A stretch of 64,000 nucleotides of DNA from contig CBDAQW010000039.1 of NCBI GenBank assembly GCA_965199185.1, positions 1 through 64,000 of the forward strand. Reading direction: 5' to 3'. Source of the DNA: Endozoicomonas sp965199185 (lineage in GTDB: Bacteria > Pseudomonadota > Gammaproteobacteria > Pseudomonadales > Endozoicomonadaceae). This document shows, in pieces, positions 10,639 through 20,011 of this stretch. The position numbers and the translations under genes were made by a program. Each line of letters opens with the position of its first letter. The first letter of the stretch is position 1. The notes below the pieces were generated by a model, which saw only the letters and a program-made list of their open reading frames with translations, was not told the origin of the DNA and did no database searches.

Positions 10639-11169
10639 TCAAATTTGTGGTGGCCAGGGGCGATGCGCTTCGCTATTAATCCACTCCTGCAACCAGACTG
10701 AAGGCCCTGGTTGCCAGTCGGTAATACTCATAGCTTCTAACACATCCTGAGTCGGAGTCATTTTACCCCGGCTGGTGACCGCTGTTCTCAGAAGCACTGA
10801 AGAAGCAGGCTGTCCATCCACCCACATCGACTGTTCAATATAAATCCAGCGTTCATCATGCCCTATCAGTTTGGTGTGCATGGACACCTTATCAAACAGC
10901 CTGATGCGCTTACGGTAACGAATCGTACTTCCGGCCACCACCAGCCCCCATTTATTGACTCTCAGTTGCCGAGCCAGACCACTGCGCAGAGAAAAGTCGA
11001 AGCGTCCCAAATCATAAAGTGTTAACACACGCCCGTTATTCATTTCCAGAAAGATATCCAGATCCCAGGGCATGCAGCGGAAGTTTATTTCACAAATATC
11101 ATCAACACCCGCGGGCTTGGCACGATTCGATTTGAGCATGGTCATCAGCAGGCGACGAAAAGGATACAT
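10639..11169 (-). CDS. Thioesterase-like (hotdog fold, THEM6/4HBT-type) protein
   Basis: 176 residues starting MYPFRRLLMTML. The section CEINFRCMPWDLDIFLEMNNGRVLTLYDLGRFDF matches in style the 4HBT_2/THEM6-like acyl-CoA thioesterase family, where N-G-R-xx-xx-D-xGR follows the hotdog helix. A substrate cannot be named. The ATG at 11169 is preferred because GAGAA lies just upstream. The frame stays open to a GTG at 11235 and an ATG at 11211, but the extra residues look unlike the family. The gene stands alone between nhaA and a divergent small secreted protein. Family assignment is by recognition of the motif, not by alignment. Confidence 0.65.
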   Translation of the reverse strand: MYPFRRLLMTMLKSNRAKPAGVDDICEINFRCMPWDLDIFLEMNNGRVLTLYDLGRFDFSLRSGLARQLRVNKWGLVVAGSTIRYRKRIRLFDKVSMHTKLIGHDERWIYIEQSMWVDGQPASSVLLRTAVTSRGKMTPTQDVLEAMSITDWQPGPSVWLQEWINSEAHRPWPPQI

Positions 11170-11322
11170 CCAAATTTTCTCATTGTTATGTATACAGAGT
11201 GTGGAAAGCATAAAGCTCTTGATTAGCAAAGTCACTGACTAAACAAAGCCTCTGATAAAGCCCCTTGCCGTATACATCATTTCACCACAAAATAAGCCCA
11301 CTGTCTTACAAGGAAAAACACC

Positions 11323-11553
11323 ATGCGTTTTATTGTTTTTTTGACTCTTTTCCTTTTACCTGTAGTGTCCATTGCCGATACCCTGCCCTGCGACTACAAA
11401 CAGACATTTTGTAAAGCCGAATGCAAAGTCAGCCATCTGGGAGATGAAGCCGGGTTACGATCTTGTGAAGCTCGTTGCCTCGGTGAACGAGCCGCCTGCT
11501 CACTGAAATCAGGTACAGAGTCTGCGAAAAAAATGGGCCAGCAAAGCCCTTGA
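11323..11553 (+). CDS. Small exported protein with symmetric twin CX3C cysteines (probable frameshift at 3' end)
   Basis: As read, 76 residues. A signal peptide (MRFIVFLTLFLLPVVSIA, cleavage near Ala18) is followed by six cysteines at 23, 30, 34, 48, 52 and 59. The spacing is mirror-symmetric, C-x6-C-x3-C-x13-C-x3-C-x6-C, suggesting a disulfide-stapled helical hairpin in the periplasm. The frame ends MGQQSP at 11551-11553. Removing one A from the A7 run at 11527-11533 would continue it to a TAA at 11612-11614 with a helical, coding-like tail (KKWASKALDQAKLASEEAK and on, ending FNKK). The true gene is therefore probably 11323-11614, about 96 residues. The function is unknown. A ribosome-binding site (AAGGA) precedes the ATG. 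Confidence 0.7.
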   Translation: MRFIVFLTLFLLPVVSIADTLPCDYKQTFCKAECKVSHLGDEAGLRSCEARCLGERAACSLKSGTESAKKMGQQSP

Positions 11554-11694
11554 TCAAGCTAAACTGGCGAGCGAAGAAGCTAAAGCATTCATGGAAGGGT
11601 TTAATAAAAAATAATCCTTCATTTTTCGCAAGACAGCCTCTACATTCCAATGATTTTTTTGATATTGTTAGCTTCGAATAAACTCTCAGAGTAA

Positions 11695-12177
11695 ATGCAC
11701 AGGTATTCCATGAGCGTTAAAGGATATCCAACAGCTCCGTTATGGCGGCGTTTTGCTGCCATGATTTATGATTCGTTACTGGTGCTGGCACTGGTCTTTC
11801 TGGCCGGATTTATCAATCTGGGTATACAGATAGCGATTTATGGTGAAGAAGGGTTACGTAACATGACCGAGCAGGGCTATAGCCTGGATGGCCTGCCTTT
11901 TTATCTGGTTCTGGTTATCGTTATCTACGGTTTTTTCGGCTTTTTCTGGACTCGAACCGGGCAGACTTTGGGCATGCAGGCTTGGCGTATTCGGATTCTT
12001 GATCATCAGGGCAACACCCTAAGCCCAGGCATGAGTGTTGTGCGTTTTCTGGTCGCTGCACCTGCACTTGCGATCGCTGGCATCGGCGTGTTCTGGGTGC
12101 TGATCGATAAACAAAAAAGAAGCTGGCAGGATATTGCCTCTTCATCTCAGACTTTGTTGATGCCAAAGCTTAAGTAG
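11695..12177 (+). CDS. RDD family membrane protein
   Basis: 160 residues with the RDD signature: Arg in LWRRFAAMIYD near the N-terminus, Asp in that first transmembrane helix (MIYDSLLVLALVF), then TRTGQTLGMQAWRIRI and a terminal DKQKRSWQDIAS. Roughly three to four membrane segments are visible (residues about 22-48, 70-88, 115-135). RDD proteins are inner-membrane proteins, mostly uncharacterised, some linked to ion or osmolyte exchange. The start at 11695 has AGAG upstream, and an in-frame ATG at 11710 (MSVKGYPTAPLWRR) is an equally plausible start. It converges on lptG, separated by a terminator hairpin. Confidence 0.85.
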   Translation: MHRYSMSVKGYPTAPLWRRFAAMIYDSLLVLALVFLAGFINLGIQIAIYGEEGLRNMTEQGYSLDGLPFYLVLVIVIYGFFGFFWTRTGQTLGMQAWRIRILDHQGNTLSPGMSVVRFLVAAPALAIAGIGVFWVLIDKQKRSWQDIASSSQTLLMPKLK

Positions 12178-12180
12178 TGA

Positions 12181-12214
12181 CTTTACAAAATACCCAGCCA
12201 GCAACTGGCTGGGT
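12181..12214 (-). terminator. Rho-independent terminator of lptFG
   Basis: ACCCAGCCAG (12192-12201) and CTGGCTGGGT (12205-12214) form a perfect 10-bp stem with a CAA loop. Read on the minus strand it is followed by ATTTTG, a short T tract, just after the lptG stop. Confidence 0.75.
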
Positions 12215-12227
12215 GATCATGATGAGA

Positions 12228-13286
12228 CTACCCTGCTCTGCGCAAAAGAAGCCCTCCCAATATAAGACAGAGTAACACCGGCAACAACACGGAAAGTACC
12301 GGCGGAAAACCAAATACCAGGCTGGATGGCCCAAGCAGGTTTTGCACAATCATAAACACAACACCGGTAATGACGCCGGAAAAGATTCTCAGCCCCATAC
12401 TCACCGACCGCAAAGGACCAAACACAAAAGATATACCTACCAGCACCAATGACATGATCGATAGTGGTTGCAACGCTTTCTTCCAGAACGCCAGATCATA
12501 CTCACCAGAGTCAAGCCCCTGCTGGTCGAGATATTGGGTATACGTCAGCAAGCCTGAAACCGGCAAAGCATCGGGATCAATCACCACAACCTTTAGCAAC
12601 GTCGTGGTGAGATTGGTGTCCCAGGGTTTTAACAGGTCTTCTTCAACCAGGTATTTTTCACCGTCAAAACGGCTGGTACGGACATTCTCCAGTAGCCATT
12701 GGTCTCTCTGAAATATTGCGCGTCTGGCAAACGTACTTTCCACCAGGTTCAATTGTTCATCAAAACGATAGCGACTTACTCCGTACAGCACACCATTAGG
12801 CTCAACCGCATTGAAATACATAAACTCATTGCCTTCCCGGTGCCAAACACCAGAACCGGAGTAAGAGCCATCGGATGAACGAGCGATCGCCTTGCGGGTC
12901 TCTGCCAGTTGTTCTGAAACCGGAGCAACATATTCTCCTAGCAAAGCACCCACGGCGACCATCAGGAGTGCAGGCTTCATCACCGCCCAGACCATTCGCC
13001 ATAGGGAAACGCCTGCCGCCCGCATCACCACCAGCTCACTGTGCGCCGCCATAGAACCAAGCCCGGCCAGACAACCGACCAAAGCCGATACCGGAATAAA
13101 GTCGTATATTTTTTTGGGAATCAGCAACAACGTATAAATAGCGGCATCCAGCGTCTGATAATTTCCCTGAACATCATCCAGTTGCCCCAGAAACGAAAAC
13201 AGAGCTTCCAAAAACACCAGAATCAGCAGAACCACGAGTGTTGCGCCAAGCACATTACCCGCTATATATCGATCCAGCTTACGCAT
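12228..13286 (-). CDS. lptG: LPS export permease LptG
   Basis: 352 residues. LptG pairs with LptF as the membrane half of the LptB2FG ABC transporter, which extracts lipopolysaccharide from the inner membrane and passes it to LptC/LptA. The YjgP/YjgQ architecture is visible: N-terminal MRKLDRYIAGNVLGATLVV, three N-terminal membrane helices, a periplasmic beta-jellyroll (residues about 130-260), and three C-terminal helices (from about 270). The coupling region SELVVMRAAGVSLWRM is characteristic. It overlaps the end of lptF by 8 bp (13279-13286), so the two are translationally coupled, as is usual in gammaproteobacteria. Length matches the E. coli protein (360). Confidence 0.95.
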   Translation of the reverse strand: MRKLDRYIAGNVLGATLVVLLILVFLEALFSFLGQLDDVQGNYQTLDAAIYTLLLIPKKIYDFIPVSALVGCLAGLGSMAAHSELVVMRAAGVSLWRMVWAVMKPALLMVAVGALLGEYVAPVSEQLAETRKAIARSSDGSYSGSGVWHREGNEFMYFNAVEPNGVLYGVSRYRFDEQLNLVESTFARRAIFQRDQWLLENVRTSRFDGEKYLVEEDLLKPWDTNLTTTLLKVVVIDPDALPVSGLLTYTQYLDQQGLDSGEYDLAFWKKALQPLSIMSLVLVGISFVFGPLRSVSMGLRIFSGVITGVVFMIVQNLLGPSSLVFGFPPVLSVLLPVLLCLILGGLLLRRAG

Positions 13287-14385
13287 TGACAGCCCTCCTG
13301 CGAACCAGGTTTCTCCGGACTGGTTCCACTAAATACAACAACAAAGCGATAGCAGCAAACGCAGCATGCACTGCCCAGAGACCAATAGCCGGTGACAGAC
13401 GACCATCGTCAACGGCACCACGGGCACTCATTAGTAAACTCAGATAGAAAAGATAAAGAAGAATGCCGGGCAGCAGTTTGACGTAACGCCCCTGTCTGGG
13501 GTTAATCTGAGACAATGGCAACGCCAGCAGAACAATAATAGGGATGAGTAATGGCAATGAAATCCGCCATTGAAGTTCGGCAATATGCGATCGGCGATCA
13601 GAGTTCAAAAGCTGCTCAGTAGCCAGCGCTTGTTCTTTGCTGGTTTCTTTTCGAGTTCGCGGCTCTTCCATGCGAATACCGTAAGTGCTAAATTCAGTTT
13701 GCCGCATAGCAGGCATGCCTGGCGTCATATCAAAACGTTTGCCTTCATTGAGAATCAGAAACCGCTGTTCGCCCTCACCCTGTTCAGTATCAATACGCGC
13801 TCTGTCGGCCAGCAAGATAGACATAGTGCCGGTCGTATTATTGCTATTGGACGTAGCAATGAAGACCTTTTCCATCACTTTGCGATCATTGCTCAGCGTT
13901 TCAGCGTAGGTCACCCTCCCGCCAACCGACTGGAACCGGCCAGCACCCAGCGTATCAAACTCCGTCAGGGCGTCCTGCTCATTAAAGATCATCTCAACTT
14001 TTTGGATGCCCATGGGCGCTACATACAAACTCAAAAAACCCACAACGGCCATGACTGCCATTGAAGGAATCATGGTCATCCCTAACAACTGATTACGACT
14101 CATGCCGCAGGCGCTAAGTACACTCATTTCGTTGTCTACATAGAGGCGGCCATAGGAAAGGATAATGCCCAGAAACAGACCTAAAGGCAGAATCATTACC
14201 AGAAAGTCCGGAATGCGGTACGCCATAATGGCCAGCAGGAAATCAGCGCGCAGCTGTCCAGAGGCGGCATCCGCCAGATAATTAACAAAACGCCCACTCA
14301 TAATAATAAGCAGAACAATAAAAGTGACTGCCAGCATCACTTGTAATAACTGCCGGGAAAGATAACGAAAAATAATTGAAGGCAT
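13279..14385 (-). CDS. lptF: LPS export permease LptF
   Basis: 368 residues (E. coli 366). Partner of LptG in the LPS transporter. The N-terminus MPSIIFRYLSRQLLQVMLAV, the motif DNEMSVLSACGMSRNQLLGM (the coupling helix contacting LptB), a periplasmic domain (about residues 135-265) and C-terminal membrane helices (LPLLIPIIVLLALPLSQINP and following) are all in place. It is divergent from pepA, the standard gammaproteobacterial arrangement, with a 173-bp shared intergenic region in which no convincing promoter could be assigned by eye. No defects are visible. Confidence 0.95.
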   Translation of the reverse strand: MPSIIFRYLSRQLLQVMLAVTFIVLLIIMSGRFVNYLADAASGQLRADFLLAIMAYRIPDFLVMILPLGLFLGIILSYGRLYVDNEMSVLSACGMSRNQLLGMTMIPSMAVMAVVGFLSLYVAPMGIQKVEMIFNEQDALTEFDTLGAGRFQSVGGRVTYAETLSNDRKVMEKVFIATSNSNNTTGTMSILLADRARIDTEQGEGEQRFLILNEGKRFDMTPGMPAMRQTEFSTYGIRMEEPRTRKETSKEQALATEQLLNSDRRSHIAELQWRISLPLLIPIIVLLALPLSQINPRQGRYVKLLPGILLYLFYLSLLMSARGAVDDGRLSPAIGLWAVHAAFAAIALLLYLVEPVRRNLVRRRAVNA

Positions 14386-14558
14386 GCGGTTGCGCCGTTA
14401 ACGGTCCATTCAAACTCAAGAAACTGCTATTGAATTGCAATATGATTCAGACGATTATAACTCGTTCGGATTATTAAGATATACGCTGCAGTCTGGTTGA
14501 ATCATTCAATGCGTATTATTATCCAACATTCTGGATGTTTTGTCCTCCCGGAGACCTC

Positions 14559-16049
14559 ATGGAATTTGTTGTAAAAAGCGGTGCCCCTGAAAAACAGAAA
14601 ACAGCCTGCCTGGTTGTTGGCACCCACAAGAAAGCTGACTCTGCCACCATCACTGCCATCGACAAATTGAGTGACAGCCTGGTTGCCAGTCTGATTAAGC
14701 GTGGTGATCTAAAGCCCAAGCCCGGTCAAACCCTTTTGTTACAGCAGGTTCCGGGGCTTCCTTGTGAACGCCTGTTACTCTCCGGAATGGGTGAAGACGG
14801 TAAGCCTTTGTCAGAAAAAGACTATAAAAAAATGGTTGATGCCATTGTCTCTGTTCTGAAAAGCAGCAATGCCAAAGAAGCGGTGATTGCCGGTGAAGAC
14901 TTCAAGGTAGAAGGCAAAAGTATTGAATGGTCTGTCCGGCAATTAGTGGAAGCCTTTGAATACAGTTTCTATCGCTTTGATCAACTGAAAAGCAGTTCCG
15001 CCAAAGATGACAAGTCCCCTGCATTGAAGAAAGTCACTTTATTATGCGACCGCAAAAATATCGAGCAGGTTAAAGCGGGTCTTGCGCAGGGCCAGGCTAT
15101 TGGTATTGGTCGTAATGTGACAAGAACACTGGGCGATCTGCCCGGCAATATTTGTCACCCGACTTATCTCGCCGATGAAGCCAGAGAACTGGCTAAAAAG
15201 CACAGCAAGCTAACCACCAAAGTACTCACTGAAAAGCAGATGGAAAATCTGGGCATGCACTCCCTGTTATCCGTCAGTGCTGGTTCTTCTCAGGAGGCTC
15301 GCCTGATTTGCATGGAGTACAAAAACGGCAAGAAAAATGCCAAACCGATTGTACTGCTGGGTAAGGGAATCACCTTTGATTCCGGTGGCATCTCCCTCAA
15401 GCCTGGCGCTTCAATGGATGAGATGAAGTACGACATGTGCGGTGCTGCCACCATCTTCGGGGTAATGAACGCCGTTATTGCAATGGATTTACCTCTGAAC
15501 ATCATTGGCATGGTCGCTGCCGCAGAAAATATGCCTGGGCCAGATGCAACCCGCCCCGGTGATATCGTGACCTCCATGTCCGGTAAAACCATTGAAATCC
15601 TCAATACTGATGCCGAAGGTCGTTTGGTACTCTGTGACGCACTGACTTATGCCGAGCGCTACAAACCTGCAGCCGTCGTTGATGTGGCGACCTTGACCGG
15701 TGCCTGTATTATTGCTCTCGGACATCATACAACCGGCTTGATTGGTAATAATGACGAACTGAATCAGGAGCTGCTGACAGCCTCTAAAGACGCCATGGAT
15801 AAAGCATGGGAACTGCCTATGGGCGAAGAGTACACCCGCCAGCTGGACAGTAACTTTGCCGATCTTGCCAACATTGGTGGTCGTGCCGCCGGTACGATTA
15901 CCGCCGGCTGTTTCCTGGCTCAATTTGCTGAAAATTACCCTTGGGCACACCTCGACATTGCCGGCACTGCCTGGCACTCCGGAAAAAACAAAGGCGCTTC
16001 CGGTCGCCCTGTACCAATGCTGGTGCAATACCTTCTGAACAAACTGTAA
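14559..16049 (+). CDS. pepA: Leucyl aminopeptidase (cytosol aminopeptidase, M17)
   Basis: 496 residues from ATG 14559, which has GGAG eight bases upstream. An upstream in-frame ATG at 14535 adds eight residues not expected in the family. PepA is a hexameric two-metal aminopeptidase releasing N-terminal residues; in E. coli it also binds DNA (carAB control, Xer recombination). The catalytic C-terminal half is intact: LLGKGITFDSGGISLKP (Lys and Asp ligands), MKYDMCGAA (Asp ligand) and the signature NTDAEGRLVL (Asp/Glu ligands and catalytic Arg). Length is close to E. coli (503). It heads the pepA-holC-hypothetical-valS series, the usual gammaproteobacterial order. Confidence 0.97.
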   Translation: MEFVVKSGAPEKQKTACLVVGTHKKADSATITAIDKLSDSLVASLIKRGDLKPKPGQTLLLQQVPGLPCERLLLSGMGEDGKPLSEKDYKKMVDAIVSVLKSSNAKEAVIAGEDFKVEGKSIEWSVRQLVEAFEYSFYRFDQLKSSSAKDDKSPALKKVTLLCDRKNIEQVKAGLAQGQAIGIGRNVTRTLGDLPGNICHPTYLADEARELAKKHSKLTTKVLTEKQMENLGMHSLLSVSAGSSQEARLICMEYKNGKKNAKPIVLLGKGITFDSGGISLKPGASMDEMKYDMCGAATIFGVMNAVIAMDLPLNIIGMVAAAENMPGPDATRPGDIVTSMSGKTIEILNTDAEGRLVLCDALTYAERYKPAAVVDVATLTGACIIALGHHTTGLIGNNDELNQELLTASKDAMDKAWELPMGEEYTRQLDSNFADLANIGGRAAGTITAGCFLAQFAENYPWAHLDIAGTAWHSGKNKGASGRPVPMLVQYLLNKL

Positions 16050-16070
16050 AGCCCTTCACAAGATGTAACT

Positions 16071-16112
16071 CGCCAGATATAGGCCAAATATAAAAAGCCT
16101 CTATATCTGGCG
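16071..16112. repeat. Perfect 12-bp inverted repeat between pepA and holC
   Basis: CGCCAGATATAG (16071-16082) pairs with CTATATCTGGCG (16101-16112), and the loop contains a further GGC/GCC pairing. No T tract follows on either strand, so this is more likely an RNA processing or stabilising hairpin than an intrinsic terminator. Confidence 0.6.
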
Positions 16113-16156
16113 CTTCCCTCCTGTCAACAGAATGCCTCATCGGTTACAATGCCCGG

Positions 16157-16594
16157 ATGACCCGAGTCACATTTTATCTTTTGGATCAGAATGATCCCGA
16201 TACTGAACACTTTGCCTGCCGGTTAATTGATAAAGCCTGGCGCGGAGGGTTGCCGGTTCATCTTCATACCAATGACCAGCAACATTGTCTTGAGATGGAT
16301 AGACTACTCTGGGAATGGCGTGAAGAAAGCTTCATTCCACACGCAGTTGTCGGAAGTGATCACCCTGCTGAAACCCCGGTCATCATCGGATATAAAGAAG
16401 AAGGTATCAGCCAGCGACGATTACTGATCAATCTTGCAGAAAAGGTACCGCCTTTTTTTAACCAGTTTAACCGTGTCTGTGAAATCGTTGTTCAGCACCC
16501 GGAACAAAAAGAGATATCAAGAGCTAAATTCCGTGCCTATCGTCAGGCAGGAATACAACCCGAAACTCACGAAATGATCGCACGCGCCAAATAA
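16157..16594 (+). CDS. holC: DNA polymerase III chi subunit
   Basis: 145 residues (E. coli HolC 147). Chi is an accessory subunit of the clamp-loader complex. It bridges psi and single-stranded DNA-binding protein and helps keep the replisome on SSB-coated lagging strands. Family features are visible: the N-terminal beta strand TRVTFYLL, the helix ACRLIDKAWRGGLPVHLHT, LLWEWREESFIPH, the SSB-contact region around GSDHPAETPVIIGY, and the C-terminal YRQAGIQPE. It lies between pepA and valS as in many gammaproteobacteria, and the next gene follows after 12 bp. Confidence 0.93.
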   Translation: MTRVTFYLLDQNDPDTEHFACRLIDKAWRGGLPVHLHTNDQQHCLEMDRLLWEWREESFIPHAVVGSDHPAETPVIIGYKEEGISQRRLLINLAEKVPPFFNQFNRVCEIVVQHPEQKEISRAKFRAYRQAGIQPETHEMIARAK

Positions 16595-16606
16595 GGAACT
16601 GAAAGA

Positions 16607-16966
16607 ATGAGCGCAAAAAGAGACGAAGCCAGAGCACTGGCCAGAGAACTGGAAACTCTCAGACAATTCCTGATGGATGGCAACTCAGACACTCTAATGC
16701 TTGCACCCCAGGAAGAGACACCACACTGCGAGCCAAAAACCGCCTCTGTTTCTTATTTGAACCCAAAAATTGCACCCGGTTTACATGAGTCGGAAAAAGA
16801 AAAAATTCGGGCAAAAGCTGCACCTTTAATCCAGGAACTGGTGGATAACGAGATGATTCGCCTTGAGCAACAGTTGATCGAAAAACTGAACCACCATCTG
16901 GAATACTGGATGGACAGAGGCGACTTCAGCCACTCTACTGAGCCTGAAACCAGTTACTACCGATAA
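16607..16966 (+). CDS. Conserved hypothetical between holC and valS
   Basis: 119 residues, 12 bp after holC and 102 bp before valS, with AAGGAACTGAAAG serving as ribosome-binding region. It is mostly helical and charged: an N-terminal helix (RDEARALARELETLRQFL), a Pro/Glu-rich linker, then a second helical part (KIRAKAAPLIQELVDNEMIRLEQQLIEKL). There is no signal peptide or membrane segment. A small unnamed gene in this position is seen in related gammaproteobacteria. I do not recognise a characterised family and give no function. Confidence 0.75.
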   Translation: MSAKRDEARALARELETLRQFLMDGNSDTLMLAPQEETPHCEPKTASVSYLNPKIAPGLHESEKEKIRAKAAPLIQELVDNEMIRLEQQLIEKLNHHLEYWMDRGDFSHSTEPETSYYR

Positions 16967-17068
16967 TTTCCTGACTCTTCAACTTTCTGCCAGCGGCTCA
17001 GAGTGTATAATGAGCCGTTTAATCCCCACCCTATTCGCAAGAACACCCTTTAGTAACAGAACAGCATT

Positions 17069-19928
17069 ATGGAAAAGACGTTCAACCCCCATGCGATCGA
17101 GCGTACTCGCTATCAGACCTGGGAAGATAAAGGCTATTTCGCCCCATCCGGTGAAGGCAATCCTTACACCATCATGATTCCGCCGCCCAACGTCACTGGT
17201 AGCCTACACATGGGTCATGCGTTCCAGGATTCAATCATGGATGCGCTTATTCGTTATCAACGAATGAAAGGCTCCAATGCACTCTGGCAAGTGGGTACTG
17301 ACCATGCAGGCATTGCTACCCAGATGGTTGTTGAGCGCAAGGTAATGGCAGAAGAAGGCAAAACCCGCCACGATTATGGCCGTGAAGCCTTCACCGATAA
17401 AATCTGGGAATGGAAAGAACAGTCCGGTGGCACCATCACCAGCCAGCTGCGTCGACTGGGTGCGTCGGTGGACTGGGACAATGAACGCTTCTTCCACCAT
17501 GGACGAAGGTTTTTATAAAGCCGTTCAGGAAGTATTTGTTCGCTTGTATCAAGACGACCTGATTTACCGAGGCAAGCGCCTGGTCAACTGGGATCCTAAG
17601 CTACACACTGCTATTTCTGATCTTGAAGTCGTCAATAAAGACGTCAAAGGTCATATGTGGCATCTGCGCTACCCACTGGCCGACGGTGAAAAAACCGCAG
17701 AAGGCAAAGACTATATTGTTGTCGCAACCACTCGCCCAGAAACCATGCTCGGTGACACCGGTGTTGCCGTAAATCCTGAGGATGAGCGTTATAAGGCGCT
17801 AATTGGCAAAGACATTATTCTGCCATTGGTTGGTCGTCGTATTCCTATCGTGGCAGATGAACATGCTGACATGGAAAAAGGCACCGGCTGTGTAAAAATC
17901 ACTCCGGCACACGACTTCAACGATAATGAAGTGGGCAAACGCTGCAACCTGCCTATGATCAACGTGATGACCCTAAACGGCGATATTCGTGATCAGGCAG
18001 AAGCCTTCAATCTGGATGGCACGGTTAATTCTGAAATTGATACCAGCCTGCCTGAAAAATATCATGGTATGGAGCGTTTTGCCGCCCGTCAGCAGATTGT
18101 CGTGGATATGGACGACGCGGGCCTTCTGGAAGACATCAAAGACCATGATCTGATGGTACCCTACGGCGACCGTTCTGATGTAGTGATTGAACCTTTGCTG
18201 ACTGATCAATGGTTTGTTCGTGCTGCACCTCTGGCAGAACCAGCCATTGATGCAGTAGAAGATGGTCGTATTCAGTTTGTACCCAAACAATACGAAAACA
18301 TGTACTTCTCCTGGATGCGTGACATTCAAGACTGGTGTATTTCCCGTCAGCTCTGGTGGGGGCATCGAATACCAGCTTGGTACGATTCTGAAGGCCATGT
18401 ATATGTAGGCCGTGATGAAGCTGAAGTGCGTGAGCAGAATAATATTCCAGCCCCGGTTGAACTGCGCCAGGATGAAGACGTTCTGGACACCTGGTTCTCC
18501 TCCGCACTCTGGACATTCGGAACATTGAGCTGGCCGGAACAAACCGATCGTCTGCAAACCTTCCATCCAACCGATGTACTGGTGACGGGTTTTGACATTA
18601 TTTTCTTCTGGGTAGCCCGGATGATCATGATGACCATGCACTTTATGAAGGATGAAGAAGGCAAACAACAGGTGCCGTTCAAATACGTCTACGTCACCGG
18701 TCTTATTCGTGATGAGAATGGCGACAAGATGTCCAAATCCAAGGGTAACGTTCTCGACCCACTGGATATGATCGACGGTATTGATCTGGAATCGCTGGTA
18801 AAAAAACGCTGCGGCAATATGATGCAGCCTCAGCTGGCGGCAAAAATTGAGAAGCGCACCCGCAAAGCCTTCCCGGAAGGCATTCAGGCACATGGCACCG
18901 ATGCGCTGCGTTATACCCTTTACTCTCTTGCGTCTACCGGTCGGGATATTAACTGGGATATGAACCGCCTGGAAGGTTACAGAAACTTCTGTAACAAAAT
19001 CTGGAACGCAGCAGCCTATGTAAAAATGAACACTGAAAATCAGGATTGCGGTGTTAACGGAGAAGAGGTTGAGCTAACTCTGGCGGATCGCTGGATTATT
19101 TCCCGCTTGCAGCGCCTGGAAACCCAACTGGCGAAAAACTTCGAAGATTTCCGACTGGATCATGCCTCCCAAAACCTCTACGACTTTATCTGGAATGAAT
19201 ACTGCGCCTGGTATCTGGAACTGTCTAAACCAGTTCTTTGGGATGAAAGTGCGCCGGAGGCTCGAAAACGCGGCACCCGTCGCACACTGATTCAGGTATT
19301 GGAAGCGGTCATGCGTCTGGCTCATCCATTTATGCCTTACATCACTGAAGAAATCTGGCAAAGCATTGCAGTCGATGCCGGTAAAGACGGTGAAACCATT
19401 ATGACTCAGGCATACCCTGTGGCCAATGATCGTCAGGTGGATGAAAAAGCCGAGCAGGACATTGAATGGCTGAAAGGCTTTATTACCGGTATTCGCAATA
19501 TCCGTGCGGAGATGAATATCGGCCCGAGCAAGCCACTGAATACTATTTTGCGCAACGCTTCAAAAGATGACATTCGTCGTTTGAATGATAACCGCACTTT
19601 CCTGCAATCACTGGCGAAACTGGACGACATCAAGCTTCTGGCAGAAGACGAAGAAGCGCCAATGTCCACCACTCAGCTGGTCGGTACTATGGAAGTTCTG
19701 GTGCCTATGGCTGGCCTGATAGACAAAGATAAAGAAGTCGCCCGCTTAAGTAAAGAAATCGAGAAGCTGGTAAAAGAGGTCAATCGCTTCGAAGGCAAGC
19801 TGAATAACGAGAAGTTTATCAGCAAAGCACCTACCGATGTTGTTGAAAAAGAGAAAGCCAAACTGGAAGATGCTAAATTAGCCAAAGATAAGCTGGAAGA
19901 GCAGATGGAAGCGATTAAAGCGTTGTAA
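17069..19928 (+). CDS. valS: Valyl-tRNA synthetase with internal frameshift
   Basis: Two frames join near 17490: 17069 onward (ending early at 17518) and the frame ending at 19928. Together they make a class Ia valyl-tRNA synthetase that charges tRNA-Val and edits mischarged Thr. Landmarks: the HIGH-type motif GSLHMGHAF, the CP1 editing domain (TTRPETMLGDTGVAVNP), KMSKS (GDKMSKSKGN), the anticodon-binding domain and a C-terminal coiled coil (DKDKEVARLSKEIEKLVKEV). The break lies within CGCTTCTTCCACCATGGAC at about 17484-17502. The family reads ERFTMDEG here, so four extra bases (TTCC) best explain it. Removing them gives exactly 951 residues, the E. coli length. ValS is essential and normally single-copy, so a sequencing or assembly error is more likely than a dead gene. 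Confidence 0.93.
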
Positions 19929-19940
19929 AACGGCTTTTTT

Positions 19941-19974
19941 GTCGGCTTCTCCCTTCGAGGGAAGCCGACCTACG
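19941..19974 (-). repeat. REP-like palindrome (head CGTAGGTCG)
   Basis: The sequence GTCGGCTTC...GAAGCCGAC folds into a hairpin and is followed by CGACCTACG (19966-19974), i.e. head CGTAGGTCG on the minus strand. The same head and stem recur at 34169-34194, and the head again at 34083-34091, so this is a dispersed extragenic palindromic family. It may double as the valS 3' hairpin. Confidence 0.65.
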
Positions 19975-20011
19975 CTATCAGTCAGTTTGCACTGTTCTGC
20001 GTAACGATGTC

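Noticed and set aside
17973..18893. 306-codon minus-strand frame inside valS
   Set aside because: Antisense to conserved synthetase sequence, with no domain recognised.
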